A stretch of 43,274 bases of DNA from Chitinophagales bacterium. GTDB taxonomy: Bacteria; Bacteroidota; Bacteroidia; Chitinophagales; JADJOU01. Within the stretch, counting starts at the first letter, position 1, and each line of letters begins with the position of its first letter. Both the position numbers and the translations under genes were made by a program. The notes beneath the pieces were generated by a model that was not told the origin of the DNA, did not search any database, and worked only from the letters and a program-made list of their open reading frames with translations. Below are positions 8,176 to 16,955 of this stretch, piece by piece. The stretch covers positions 1 to 43,274 of the forward strand of contig JAURJQ010000004.1 in assembly GCA_030832185.1 (NCBI GenBank). Direction: 5' to 3'.

Positions 8176-9273
8176 ATGATAAAGAAACTTCTATTTTTTT
8201 TCTGTCTATTATCCTTTGACTTATACTCCCAAGGTGCCGCAGGAATTTTTGATGATAGAAAATTTTTCTTTACCTATATGAATGGCCGTATTTCTCAACA
8301 AGAAATCATACCTATTCAACAATTTTACCCTAGTTTTAATTATGTAACTTACATAGATAGAAATGGGAATTTCAAACTGATAGTAGATCATAAGAAATAT
8401 ACTATATTTCCCATACCCCCTGACCGACTTAAGGTTACGAATTTCCTAATGGCCTACATACAGGGGTTACAGTTAGGCGTATTTAATGGAAAACAATCTA
8501 AGAAGGTAGAAACCTTTACTCAAGGAGATTTCAAGCTAGGAGATAGTATTTTAGGTTATATTGATAATTATGGGCGGCTTAAAGTTTATGTTTATGATAC
8601 CATTTTCCAATTGATGGAATTTTCCGATACAAGTCGATTTCAAGTAAGCGATAATATGGTAGCATTTCATACGCTAGATTATAAATTTAAAGTCTTCTAC
8701 CATAATGCGATTTATGATTTAGAAAATATAACTCCCAATAATTTTAAAATGGGAAGGAACATAATTGCCTACCATGATAATATTGATAATTTTATGGTGT
8801 TTGACCGAGGAGAAAAGATAGAACTTGAGTCCTATCACATAGATCGATATGAGGTCTCCAATGATTTTCTTACATATCTGAGCAATGTGGATGAGTGGAG
8901 TGCTTACCATCAAGGAAAGAAACATACCCTCCTATCTACTGCACCTAAAACTAAGCTTCAAAAACGAAATCTTCTAGCCTATACAGATAATGCCAATAAT
9001 TTCTACCTCTTCTACAAAGGCAAGGCATGGCAGTTAGAAAACTATGCGCCTATCAAATATGATATTTGGGACGATATGCTGGTCTATGAAGATATGTATC
9101 GCGTGCTCTGGGGCGTATATAATGGAGTAAAGATACAAATATCTAAAGGGGTGGTGCAAGGTGATTGGCACCTTCAAAATCAATGCGTCGTCTACTGGGA
9201 TCTGACTCCTAATACCATGACGGTTTGGAATAAAGGCAATCTTTACCAGTATAGTGAAGTGGAGGATAAATGA
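8176..9273 (+). CDS. Exported protein of nine ~35-residue repeats, unknown function
   Basis: 365 residues. The first 19 residues (IKKLLFFFCLLSFDLYSQ after Met) are a Sec signal peptide. The rest is made of about nine imperfect repeats. Each begins with a strand such as ILGYID, IIAYHD, LLAYTD or MLVYED, followed by a second strand (NFKVFY-like), a G/N turn and a third strand (K..QLENY-like). The aromatic residue of the first strand lies at 59, 94, 128, 164, 199, 234, 269, 304 and 340, so the period is 34-36 residues. This suggests an all-beta repeat fold such as a propeller or solenoid, probably periplasmic or surface-exposed. No catalytic motif is visible and I do not recognise a named family. 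It is a single gene between a terminator and a convergent thioesterase gene. Confidence 0.85.
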   Translation: MIKKLLFFFCLLSFDLYSQGAAGIFDDRKFFFTYMNGRISQQEIIPIQQFYPSFNYVTYIDRNGNFKLIVDHKKYTIFPIPPDRLKVTNFLMAYIQGLQLGVFNGKQSKKVETFTQGDFKLGDSILGYIDNYGRLKVYVYDTIFQLMEFSDTSRFQVSDNMVAFHTLDYKFKVFYHNAIYDLENITPNNFKMGRNIIAYHDNIDNFMVFDRGEKIELESYHIDRYEVSNDFLTYLSNVDEWSAYHQGKKHTLLSTAPKTKLQKRNLLAYTDNANNFYLFYKGKAWQLENYAPIKYDIWDDMLVYEDMYRVLWGVYNGVKIQISKGVVQGDWHLQNQCVVYWDLTPNTMTVWNKGNLYQYSEVEDK

Positions 9274-9282
9274 TAAATTAGT

Positions 9283-9729
9283 TTATCTCAATTTAAAACT
9301 CCAAACAAACTCAAAGCTAGAAACTTTATCACCGGCTTCGTCTATACCATCGCTTTTGAGAGATACTGTTTGAGATTCTTTCGTGTCAATTACACAATGA
9401 ATAAGTTCCTTAATTTTTTTTCCTTGCTTACAGGTAAATATAACTTTTCCTTTGGCTTTTTTATAAAATACTGCCTTCTGCTCAATCACCAGCATAGAAA
9501 TACTCTGGCCAGAATTCTGTATACAATCTATACACAATAAGCCAGTAGTTAGCTCAGCTGCCATACCTTGCACTGCCCAGAACATACTTTTAAATGGATT
9601 TTTATTCAAAAACCCTAGCTTAACTGAGATAGAACATTCATTTGTAGAATATGTATATAACTTCAATCCCGCTATCCAGGCTATGGGCAGCTGTGTGAGC
9701 AGCATTATATTGAATTTAAATTTGGTCAT
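9283..9729 (-). CDS. DUF4442-type hotdog thioesterase-like protein
   Basis: 148 residues with the layout of DUF4442 hotdog proteins: an N-terminal helix (FNIMLLTQLPIAWIAGLKL), a strand with LGFLNKNPFKSMFWAVQGM and a long helix (AAELTTGLLCIDCIQ) that would carry the acyl-thioesterase active site. These proteins are related to PaaI-type thioesterases and probably act on acyl-CoA or similar thioesters in the cytoplasm; the substrate is unknown. It starts 6 bp after the ABC-F stop and is likely co-transcribed with it. It converges with the repeat protein gene, with only 9 bp between the stops. Confidence 0.8.
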   Translation of the reverse strand: MTKFKFNIMLLTQLPIAWIAGLKLYTYSTNECSISVKLGFLNKNPFKSMFWAVQGMAAELTTGLLCIDCIQNSGQSISMLVIEQKAVFYKKAKGKVIFTCKQGKKIKELIHCVIDTKESQTVSLKSDGIDEAGDKVSSFEFVWSFKLR

Positions 9730-9735
9730 ACTCTC

Positions 9736-11637
9736 TTATATCAAAATTTCCCACTCTGCCATAGCAGCAGTTAGTTCACTTTTTAGTTTGTCATATGATT
9801 CATATAAACTTGGATCGGTATTTGCTTTTTCCAGAAATTCTTCCGTAGCCATTTTAGCTTCCCACTTTTTAATCTCGGCCTCTAACTTTTCTATCTTTTT
9901 TTCTATTTCCTTTACTTTATTGTCTAGCTTGGGCTCTGGCTTAGGCTTTCCTGAAGGATTAGAATTATTAGTAGTTAGTTGTTCTTTATTCGCTGGAATT
10001 TTATCCTGCTCAAACTGTCTAAATCCATCCACTTTCTTCTTCTCCAGGAATTCATCTACCGTTCCTAAAAATTCTTTGATACCATGGTTGGTAAACTCAT
10101 AAGTCTTATTAGTCAAACCTTGCAGAAACTCTCTATCATGGGATACAATAATAAATGTGCCTTCATAGTTTTGCAGAGCCAGCTTCAATACCTCTTTAGA
10201 TTTAATGTCCAAGTGATTGGTAGGCTCATCAAGAATAAGAAAATTATTGGCTGTCAGCATCAGCTTGCACATAGCTAATCGCCCTCGCTCACCCCCTGAC
10301 AATACACTCACCTTCTTGTCTACGTCTTGACCACTAAATAGAAATGCTCCAAGCAGAGATCTCACTGCTGGGCGCATATCACCCACCGCCTCCTCATCTA
10401 TCGTTTCAAATACCGTTTTACTATTGTTCAATTCGGCCTCCTGGTTTTGCGCGAAATAACCTTTAGTGACATTGTGTCCCCACTCTACGACTCCATCATA
10501 GTTGTCTATATCATTTGCTAGAATTTTGGCTAAGGTCGATTTTCCCATACCATTTTTGCCCACAAAAGCAATTCTGTCTTCTCGTTCTACCTTGAAACTA
10601 AAACCATCGATTACCTGCTGCTGACCATAATTCTTAGATACATTCTTTACATCGCATATGAGCTTTCCCGATGGATGAGCCTTCGGAAATTTAATGTTCA
10701 ATTTAGAGTTATCTTCATCTTCTAGCTCTATTCGCTCCATGCGATCGAGCTGCTTGATGAGTGACTGTGCGAAACTCGCCTTGGTCGCCTGCGCTCGAAA
10801 TCTATCTATATTGCGCTCTATTTGCTTTATCTGTTCCTGCTGATTCTTATACGCGTTCTCCACCTGAACTCTTCGCTCTTTTCTCAATTCAAGATATTTT
10901 GAGTAAGGTGCTTTATAATCTTCAATTTTACCTAGGGTTACCTCTATAGTGCGATTAGTTATAGCATCAAGAAACGCTCTATCATGCGATACGAGAATAA
11001 CGGCTCCATCATACTCCTGGAGGTAACTCTCTAGCCATAGAATACTCTCTATATCCAAGTGGTTGGTCGGCTCATCGAGAAGAATCAAGTCTGGTTTCTG
11101 TAAAAGAATTTTTGCCAGCTCTACACGCATCTGCCAGCCACCGCTGAGCTCACTCATCTGCTTACTAAAAGCTTTTCGTTCGAATCCCAATCCTTTAAGA
11201 ATGCGCTCTATCTCTTCTTCTATATTCTCACTATCCAAAATATTATGGTGATTCTGCAAATCACCCATATCTTCAATAAGTTTCATATAAGCATCGCTCT
11301 CATAGTCCGTTCGGGTTTCGAGTTGATGCATGATATCTTTCAATTTAACTTGAATTTCCAATATTTCTTTAAAGGCTGTTCTCGCTTCATCTACCACGGT
11401 ACCTTTTACTTTCCGCTCGATATCTTGCGTCAATATAGCTATTCTACAATCTTTTGGCATCGCTATAGAGCCTGACTCTCCTTTAGTATGCCCAGATAGT
11501 ATTTTCAATAGAGTAGACTTGCCTGCTCCGTTCTTACCAGTCAGACCTATTCTATCCTCTCTGTTTATAAGAAAAGTAACATTCTCAAAAAGCGTTCTTC
11601 CACCGAATCGGAGGGTAATATTCTGGACGGTTATCAT
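9736..11637 (-). CDS. ABC-F family ATPase (translation factor type)
   Basis: About 633 residues from the ATG at 11637. It has two ATPase domains in one chain and no membrane segments. Domain 1 has Walker A GKNGAGKS (34-41), signature LSGGWQMR and Walker B LILLDEPTNHLD; domain 2 has GKNGMGKS, LSGGERGR and FLILDEPTNHLD. A linker follows the first domain, and the last ~90 residues form a lysine/glutamate-rich coiled coil, as in Uup and YdiF-type members. ABC-F proteins bind the ribosome E site and relieve stalling or help antibiotic resistance and assembly. The open frame reaches 11748, but a -7 box at 11647-11654 lies inside that extension, so the start at 11637 (MITVQNITLRFGG) is preferred. 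Confidence 0.93.
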   Translation of the reverse strand: MITVQNITLRFGGRTLFENVTFLINREDRIGLTGKNGAGKSTLLKILSGHTKGESGSIAMPKDCRIAILTQDIERKVKGTVVDEARTAFKEILEIQVKLKDIMHQLETRTDYESDAYMKLIEDMGDLQNHHNILDSENIEEEIERILKGLGFERKAFSKQMSELSGGWQMRVELAKILLQKPDLILLDEPTNHLDIESILWLESYLQEYDGAVILVSHDRAFLDAITNRTIEVTLGKIEDYKAPYSKYLELRKERRVQVENAYKNQQEQIKQIERNIDRFRAQATKASFAQSLIKQLDRMERIELEDEDNSKLNIKFPKAHPSGKLICDVKNVSKNYGQQQVIDGFSFKVEREDRIAFVGKNGMGKSTLAKILANDIDNYDGVVEWGHNVTKGYFAQNQEAELNNSKTVFETIDEEAVGDMRPAVRSLLGAFLFSGQDVDKKVSVLSGGERGRLAMCKLMLTANNFLILDEPTNHLDIKSKEVLKLALQNYEGTFIIVSHDREFLQGLTNKTYEFTNHGIKEFLGTVDEFLEKKKVDGFRQFEQDKIPANKEQLTTNNSNPSGKPKPEPKLDNKVKEIEKKIEKLEAEIKKWEAKMATEEFLEKANTDPSLYESYDKLKSELTAAMAEWEILI

Positions 11638-11646
11638 AAAGGGATG

Positions 11647-11654
11647 CAAAAGTA
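11647..11654 (-). promoter_or_regulatory. -7 box of the ABC-F gene
   Basis: TACTTTTG on the minus strand fits TAnnTTTG and ends 9 nt before the ATG at 11637, giving a message with almost no leader. No clear -33 TTTG is present. Confidence 0.5.
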
Positions 11655-11829
11655 CGAAGGAAATTATAATTAGTTGAAAGTGAAAAGCGAAAAGTATAAA
11701 GAAGTTTAAGTATAAACAATTGCGCTCTTGCACATTAAAAAGCTCCAAATCTATGTTTTATGACTCTTACTTAGTCTAAACAAAATATTCTCTATTCATT
11801 TACGTTTTTAGAAAGTAAATATCTATTTC

Positions 11830-12144
11830 TTGAATAAACTAATTTTTACTCTATTCACAGTACTTCTGCTCAGCTGCCAGAAGAAAATCACTGACCCATC
11901 TGACTGCCCAAACTATAAATTTGGCACTGTGGTGGACATGAATGGACTAGATGGCTGCGGATTTAATATTCGGCTAGACGACGGCCATGTTCTCGAACCT
12001 ATAAATCTTGCTACCTATCCTAAGATCAAAATTAACAACCAGCGCATACGGTTCACTTATAAGGAGGTAGATAGTATCGCCAGTATCTGCATGGTAGGCA
12101 TCATGGTCGAAATCACATGTGCAGAGAGCTATACAGGGCAATAA
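11830..12144 (+). CDS. Small lipoprotein, unknown function
   Basis: 104 residues from a TTG start. NKLIFTLFTVLLLSCQKK is a lipoprotein signal with lipobox LLSC, so the mature protein would be anchored by Cys16. The mature part has the phrases GTVVDMNGLDGCGFNIRLDDG and a later LEPINL, a pattern I associate with small Bacteroidota lipoproteins of unknown role, with two further cysteines near the C-terminus that could form a disulfide. No ATG start is available in frame, and the TTG is set directly before a good signal peptide. It stands alone between the divergent ABC-F gene and rpmH. Confidence 0.75.
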   Translation: MNKLIFTLFTVLLLSCQKKITDPSDCPNYKFGTVVDMNGLDGCGFNIRLDDGHVLEPINLATYPKIKINNQRIRFTYKEVDSIASICMVGIMVEITCAESYTGQ

Positions 12145-12203
12145 ACGATCATTTCACCCTCTTCTATTTAATCGATAAATATCTGAATATCTAAGACTTA
12201 ATT

Positions 12204-12229
12204 CTGGCTACTGACCGCTGGCTACTGAC
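12204..12229 (+). repeat. Short direct repeat, two copies of CTGGCTACTGAC
   Basis: CTGGCTACTGAC occurs at 12204-12215 and 12218-12229, followed by a partial third unit (TACTAC). It sits in the 189-bp gap before rpmH and is non-coding. Confidence 0.8.
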
Positions 12230-12246
12230 TACTACATATTTATCCC

Positions 12247-12275
12247 TTGAAATTAAAATTTTTAAGTTACATTTG
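12247..12275 (+). promoter_or_regulatory. Promoter of rpmH-rnpA-yidD
   Basis: TTG at 12247-12249 and TACATTTG at 12268-12275, 18 nt apart, match the Bacteroidota consensus. The ATG of rpmH is about 58 nt further on. Confidence 0.65.
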
Positions 12276-12333
12276 CACTCCTTTTTAAAAACACAGAGAT
12301 TCTATTGACTAGAATTTTTTAAACAACTAAGAG

Positions 12334-12489
12334 ATGAAAAGAACATTCCAACCATCGAGAAGAAAAAGAGCCAATAAAATGGGTTTTAGAGCTAGAAATA
12401 GTAGTCCAAGTGGATACAAGGTATTAAAAGCAAGAAGAGCTAAAGGCAGAAAAAAGCTAACCGTTAGCGACGAGAAAAGACTTAAGTAG
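12334..12489 (+). CDS. rpmH: 50S ribosomal protein L34
   Basis: A 51-residue basic protein beginning [20 protein letters not shown] and ending [12 protein letters not shown], the standard L34 sequence of this phylum. L34 is a late-binding large-subunit ribosomal protein. The gene has its own promoter (12247-12275) and is followed by rnpA and yidD in the order conserved across most bacteria; dnaA, which sits beside rpmH in many other phyla, is not here. Confidence 0.98.
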   Translation: MKRTFQPSRRKRANKMGFRARNSSPSGYKVLKARRAKGRKKLTVSDEKRLK

Positions 12490-12520
12490 GACTAGGTCTG
12501 GGCTCGCTGAATAACTGATA

Positions 12521-12937
12521 ATGAGCCTAATGAAAAACACACTCAAAGCATACGAACGGCTAAAAAGCCTAAGAAGTATAGATTATCTATTCTCCAAAGA
12601 GGGAAAAACTATACATGAACAAGATATCTCACTGAGATATGCTTTTGTAAAAATATCGAATTACCCGCTTCAAGCGGGTTTTTCTGTTTCTAAACGGCTC
12701 TACAAAAAAGCTCATGACCGCAATCAATACAAAAGATGGATGCGAGAGATGTATAGAACTAAAAAAGCACCTATTGTAGAAGAACTGCAAGCCCTAGGAC
12801 TCTATATGCATTTATTCTTTATATTGAAGAATAAATTAGATGCAAAAAGTTTTCAGGACATAGATGCTCAAGTGAAGGCGGTGTTAGAAAAACTGAGCAA
12901 AAAACTCAAAGTATATAAGCCTAAAATAGAAAGCTAA
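12521..12937 (+). CDS. rnpA: Ribonuclease P protein component
   Basis: 138 residues with [20 protein letters not shown], the region that binds RNase P RNA and the tRNA 5' leader. The usual RNR box (RNRxKR) reads R67-N68-Q69-Y70-K71-R72, so its second arginine is glutamine. The protein assists the catalytic RNA in removing the 5' leader of pre-tRNAs. It starts 31 bp after rpmH and ends 2 bp before yidD; a second ATG at 12530 is also possible as start. Confidence 0.93.
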   Translation: MSLMKNTLKAYERLKSLRSIDYLFSKEGKTIHEQDISLRYAFVKISNYPLQAGFSVSKRLYKKAHDRNQYKRWMREMYRTKKAPIVEELQALGLYMHLFFILKNKLDAKSFQDIDAQVKAVLEKLSKKLKVYKPKIES

Positions 12938-12939
12938 GT

Positions 12940-13164
12940 ATGAATCTCAAATACATAAACCTGCCCTTCCTACTACTGATAAAGTTTTATCAAAAGGTGG
13001 TCAGTCCTGCTATACCTGCGCGCTGTCGATTCTATCCCACCTGCAGTCAATACGCACTCGAGTGCTTTCAAAAATTCAATCCTATTAAAGCTTTTTACTT
13101 ATCATCTAAACGACTCCTCCGCTGCCACCCGTGGGGTAGGAGTGGATTCGATCCTGTCCCGTAG
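12940..13164 (+). CDS. yidD: Membrane protein insertion efficiency factor
   Basis: 74 residues with the family hallmarks: [20 protein letters not shown], the SQYA motif after it, and C-terminal [13 protein letters not shown]. YidD is a small membrane-associated protein that helps YidC-dependent insertion. It lies 2 bp after rnpA, as in most bacteria, but no yidC follows; the next gene is convergent and ends 1 bp away. Confidence 0.96.
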   Translation: MNLKYINLPFLLLIKFYQKVVSPAIPARCRFYPTCSQYALECFQKFNPIKAFYLSSKRLLRCHPWGRSGFDPVP

Positions 13165-13165
13165 G

Positions 13166-13639
13166 TTAAGCCGGCAGCCTCTCCAAATCCTCTCGAAACA
13201 ATCTACACAGCCACCAGTCTTTGTAAAAAACTGCACCAAGAGATTCATAAAATTTAATAGCAGGTTCATTCCAGTCGAGGACTTCCCAGCTCATACGCTC
13301 TACTTTTTCAGTCTTGGCTATTTGAAGCACCTGATTCATAAGCGCTTTACCTATCCCTAATTTTCGATAATTTTCATTGACTATTAAATCTTCTAAATGC
13401 AGGCTGCGACCTTTCCATGTAGAAAAGCCATAATAGTATAGTGCCATTCCTACCACTTTAGTATCAATTTTAGCTACGAAAATATAAACCCAAGGATTTT
13501 CAGAAAAAGCAGACTTGATCAATTCTGCTTCAGATAAAATGACGGCATCAGGTTGCTTCTCAAAAACAGCTAATTCCTTGATTAATTCTAAAATTTCATT
13601 ACTATCCGTTGCTGCAGCCTTTCTAATAATGTATTTCAT
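13166..13639 (-). CDS. GNAT N-acetyltransferase, spermidine/thialysine (SSAT) type
   Basis: 157 residues with the GNAT fold. The acetyl-CoA pyrophosphate loop is RKLGIGKAL after the strand HLEDLIVNENY, and the C-terminal WNEPAIKFYESLGA closes the cofactor site. The layout ELIKELAVFEKQPDAVILSE and the C-terminal pattern resemble the diamine acetyltransferase (SSAT/SAT2) branch, whose members acetylate spermidine, spermine or thialysine. It follows the arginine decarboxylase-like gene by 40 bp on the same strand, which supports a polyamine role. Confidence 0.85.
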   Translation of the reverse strand: MKYIIRKAAATDSNEILELIKELAVFEKQPDAVILSEAELIKSAFSENPWVYIFVAKIDTKVVGMALYYYGFSTWKGRSLHLEDLIVNENYRKLGIGKALMNQVLQIAKTEKVERMSWEVLDWNEPAIKFYESLGAVFYKDWWLCRLFREDLERLPA

Positions 13640-13678
13640 AGCTTGAATCTTTGTTCTTTATACTTGGAACTGCGAAGC

Positions 13679-15070
13679 TTAATACCCTAATATCTCCAAC
13701 ATACTCTTATAATCTTGCTCCTTGGCGAATAGCTTAGTTTTAATATCTCCGTTTTCGTTCTTAGATATGATAATGTGCTTTGGTGCTGGAGTCAGACAAT
13801 GTTGCGTTCCTCCGAATCCTCCTATACTCTCTTGATAGGCTCCCGTATGAAAAAATCCTATATACTGTGGTTCGTCCGCATCCAAAACGGGTAGATAAAT
13901 AGCATTAGAATTGACTTCTGAATTATAAAAATCATCACTATCACAGGTCAAGCCACCGAGAAAAACACGCTCGTATTCTTTATCCCAATTATTCAATGCC
14001 AGCATAATAAAACGTTTATTGATAGCCCATGCATCAGGCAGCGTAGTCATAAAGCTAGAGTCTATCATATTCCACTTTTCACGATCATTTTGTGGTTTTT
14101 GGTCAATGATTTTAAATATAGTAGCACCACTTTCTCCGACTGTGAATGAACCAAATTCGGTAAAAATATTAGGCTCTTGTACTCCATAATCGTCACATGT
14201 TCTCTTTATTTGAGCTATAATTTCTTCTATCAAATACTCATAGTCAAATTGATAATTTAGACTGTTTTTTATAGGTAGACCCCCTCCAATATTTAGCGAA
14301 TCTAAGGTAGAGCAAATCTTTTTTAGTTCGCAGTATACTCGCACACACTTAGCTAATTCTGACCAATAATATGCTGTATCTGTAATACCAGTATTGATAA
14401 AAAAGTGGAGCATTTTCAATTCCACATTCTTCTTTCCTTTAATCTGAATCTTGTAAAAAGGGACAATATCCTTATATGCTATGCCTAATCGGGAAGTATA
14501 AAAATCAAATTTTGGGGCCTCTTCAGAAGCAATCCTGATTCCTATTTTGAATTTCTTTGTTATTTTTTCCGTGAGGTGATTCACTTCATTGAAATTATCT
14601 ATTATCGGTATGACGTTCTCATACTTATTCTCTATTAGTCTAGCTATATTCTCAATATACTGTGGGAGCTTATAGCCATTGCAGATAACGTATTGATGCT
14701 TGTGAAACAGGCCTTTCTCAGCGAGCTTTTCTATTATATTGATATCATAAGCTGACGAAGTCTCGATATGAATATTATTCTTCAATGCTTCTTCTAATAC
14801 AAAAGAAAAGTGAGAACTTTTTGTACAATAGCAGTAGTGATATTCCGCTTCATAATTTGCCTTAGCCATCGCCACTTTAAAAAACATTTTAGCCTTTTCT
14901 ATTTGCTTAGAGATGATAGGAAGATAAGTCAGTTTTAGTGGCGTACCATATTTCTTTACAATATCCATCAAATAGATATCATGGAATTTTAACTCATTGT
15001 CCTCTACCTGGAATTCCGGTTGAGGCCATTCATAAGTTTGCTCTATTAAGTCTACGTATTTGGTCTTCAT
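13679..15070 (-). CDS. PLP-dependent arginine decarboxylase-like enzyme (fold type III)
   Basis: 463 residues from ATG 15070; an upstream extension to 15121 is excluded by a -7 box at 15101-15108. Fold type III features are the PLP lysine K84 in HYCYCTKSSHF, the glycine-rich phosphate loop NIGGGLPIKNS, and a C-terminal beta domain with the segment ending GGFGGTQHCLTP. Bacteroidota proteins of this length and sequence are annotated as biosynthetic arginine decarboxylases, distant from the large SpeA of enterobacteria. The reaction would give agmatine, the entry to putrescine and spermidine. Related decarboxylases for lysine or diaminopimelate share the fold, so substrate is inferred. An acetyltransferase gene of the polyamine type follows. 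Confidence 0.82.
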   Translation of the reverse strand: MKTKYVDLIEQTYEWPQPEFQVEDNELKFHDIYLMDIVKKYGTPLKLTYLPIISKQIEKAKMFFKVAMAKANYEAEYHYCYCTKSSHFSFVLEEALKNNIHIETSSAYDINIIEKLAEKGLFHKHQYVICNGYKLPQYIENIARLIENKYENVIPIIDNFNEVNHLTEKITKKFKIGIRIASEEAPKFDFYTSRLGIAYKDIVPFYKIQIKGKKNVELKMLHFFINTGITDTAYYWSELAKCVRVYCELKKICSTLDSLNIGGGLPIKNSLNYQFDYEYLIEEIIAQIKRTCDDYGVQEPNIFTEFGSFTVGESGATIFKIIDQKPQNDREKWNMIDSSFMTTLPDAWAINKRFIMLALNNWDKEYERVFLGGLTCDSDDFYNSEVNSNAIYLPVLDADEPQYIGFFHTGAYQESIGGFGGTQHCLTPAPKHIIISKNENGDIKTKLFAKEQDYKSMLEILGY

Positions 15071-15100
15071 ATGGCTACTTTTTATCTGTTTTATATGAAA

Positions 15101-15108
15101 CAAAAGTA
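15101..15108 (-). promoter_or_regulatory. -7 box of the arginine decarboxylase-like gene
   Basis: TACTTTTG on the minus strand, 30 nt before the ATG at 15070. It fits TAnnTTTG; no clear -33 box. Confidence 0.5.
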
Positions 15109-15269
15109 CAAAAACTAACAAAAAAGTGTCTAGTAATTAAACAAAAATCTAACTATTTTCGTTCATAACAGTATTTAAAAAGTATATTTTTTTCAATTAA
15201 ATACCGTCAAGTCCTTTATTCATTAGAATTTCTTAGGATTGTTTTTCTTTAGACTCAGTATAAATAGTA

Positions 15270-15277
15270 TAAATTTG
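15270..15277 (+). promoter_or_regulatory. -7 box of sufB
   Basis: TAAATTTG fits the consensus, 25 nt before the ATG at 15303. A weak TTTAG about 17 nt upstream could be the -33 element. Confidence 0.5.
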
Positions 15278-15302
15278 CACTGCATTAATAGTGCTTAAAA
15301 TT

Positions 15303-16754
15303 ATGGAAAACCAGTCAGAAGATATATTATTAGTTAAGACCTCTGAAACGGAGTATAAATATGGTTTCACTACCGATGTAGAGCAAGAATACGCTGAGAT
15401 AGGACTGAGTGAGGACATCGTTCGATTCATATCTGCCAAAAAAAATGAACCAGAATGGATGCTGGAATGGCGATTGAAAGCCTATCAGCAGTGGCTCAAA
15501 ATGGCAGAACCAGATTGGGCCAAACTTGGATTTCCAAAAATAGATTTCCAAAGCATCATATACTATGCTGCTACTAAGAAAAAGCCAAAATTAAACTCGC
15601 TCGACGAAGTTGACCCAGAAATAAGAAAAACCTGGGATAAATTGGGAATCAGCGCTATGGAGCAAAACAAACTCGGTAATGTAGCCATGGATTTTGTGAT
15701 GGATAGCGAAAGTGTGTTCACTTCATTTAAAGAGGAGCTCAATAAAAAAGGGATAATTTTTTGTTCGATTTCGGAAGCTATTCAAGAGCATGGGGATTTA
15801 GTTAAACAATATATAGGCTCTGTAGTGCCGCCTAGAGATAATTTTTACTCTGCTTTGAATTCTGCCGTATTTAGTGACGGATCATTTGTTTATATTCCGA
15901 AAGGGGTGCGCTGCCCGATGGAACTCTCTACTTATTTCCGCATCAATGCGGAGAATACAGGCCAGTTCGAGCGCACACTTATTATAGCAGATGATGATAG
16001 CTATGTGAGCTACTTAGAGGGCTGTACCGCTCCACAACGTGACGAAAACCAACTCCATGCAGCTGTAGTAGAATTAGTAGCACATGATAGGGCAGAAATC
16101 AAATATTCTACCGTTCAAAACTGGTATCCTGGAGACGAAAATGGGAAAGGTGGGGTATATAATTTCGTGACTAAACGTGGCATTTGTCAAGGGTATAAAT
16201 CTAAAATATCTTGGACACAGGTTGAAACTGGCTCTGCCATCACATGGAAATATCCTTCTTGTATATTAAAAGGGGATTATTCGATTGGAGAGTTTTATTC
16301 TGTAGCAGTGACCAATAATTATCAGCAAGCGGATACCGGCACTAAAATGGTCCATATAGGGAAGAATACGCGCAGCCGAATTGTATCTAAAGGTATATCG
16401 GCTGGAAAGAGTCAAAACGCATATAGAGGACTAGTTCAGATACAACCCAATGCCGATAATTCATATAATTTCTCTCAATGTGACTCAATGCTTATGGGCG
16501 GGGAATGCGGAGCACATACATTTCCTTACATAGAAATCAAAAACCAAACAGGCAAAGTAGAACATGAAGCATCCACGTCAAAGATAGGCGAAGATCAATT
16601 ATTTTATTGTAATCAACGCGGGATAGGTGCCGAAGAAGCTGTTCACTTAATCGTCAATGGATTTTGTAAAGAAGTATTTAAGGAATTGCCTATGGAATTT
16701 GCAGTCGAAGCGCAAAAATTATTGGAGATTACATTGGAAAATAGTGTGGGATAA
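15303..16754 (+). CDS. sufB: Fe-S cluster assembly scaffold protein SufB
   Basis: 483 residues from ATG 15303 (a GTG at 15291 is an alternative). The sequence matches SufB throughout: [71 protein letters not shown] and the C-terminal core [20 protein letters not shown]. SufB forms with SufC (and usually SufD) the scaffold on which iron-sulfur clusters are built in the cytoplasm. sufC follows after 201 bp; sufD and sufS are not in the window. Confidence 0.97.
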   Translation: MENQSEDILLVKTSETEYKYGFTTDVEQEYAEIGLSEDIVRFISAKKNEPEWMLEWRLKAYQQWLKMAEPDWAKLGFPKIDFQSIIYYAATKKKPKLNSLDEVDPEIRKTWDKLGISAMEQNKLGNVAMDFVMDSESVFTSFKEELNKKGIIFCSISEAIQEHGDLVKQYIGSVVPPRDNFYSALNSAVFSDGSFVYIPKGVRCPMELSTYFRINAENTGQFERTLIIADDDSYVSYLEGCTAPQRDENQLHAAVVELVAHDRAEIKYSTVQNWYPGDENGKGGVYNFVTKRGICQGYKSKISWTQVETGSAITWKYPSCILKGDYSIGEFYSVAVTNNYQQADTGTKMVHIGKNTRSRIVSKGISAGKSQNAYRGLVQIQPNADNSYNFSQCDSMLMGGECGAHTFPYIEIKNQTGKVEHEASTSKIGEDQLFYCNQRGIGAEEAVHLIVNGFCKEVFKELPMEFAVEAQKLLEITLENSVG

Positions 16755-16756
16755 AT

Positions 16757-16777
16757 ACTTCTATAAAGAAGTTTTAA
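16757..16777 (+). terminator. Weak hairpin after sufB
   Basis: ACTTC-TATAAA-GAAGT followed by TTT lies three bases after the sufB stop. The stem is only 5 bp, so at most it weakens read-through into sufC. The rest of the 201-bp gap to sufC shows no gene; a TAAATTTG near 16825 could be another -7 box. Confidence 0.3.
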
Positions 16778-16955
16778 AGTATGTTTTTAGAACAGATATA
16801 ACAATTTACAGCCTCGAATTAAATTTGAAGTCTTATAATATTGATAAAAGAACATACCGAAATAGGTTACAAACTGTAAGATATCAAAAAGATTTATTCT
16901 ATACTATACATACCTAATTAACTGAGCAAACTAAACAACAGAAATAAAAAATAAA

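Noticed and set aside
9272-9287. Terminator hairpin GATAAA-TTAG-TTTATC between convergent genes
   Set aside because: AT-only 6-bp stem without a T tract; too weak to call.
11638-11748. N-terminal extension of the ABC-F protein
   Set aside because: The hydrophobic extension lies across the promoter box and is foreign to the family.
16657-16917. 86-codon open frame overlapping the sufB end
   Set aside because: Out-of-frame shadow of sufB running into AT-rich spacer, with no family or ribosome site.
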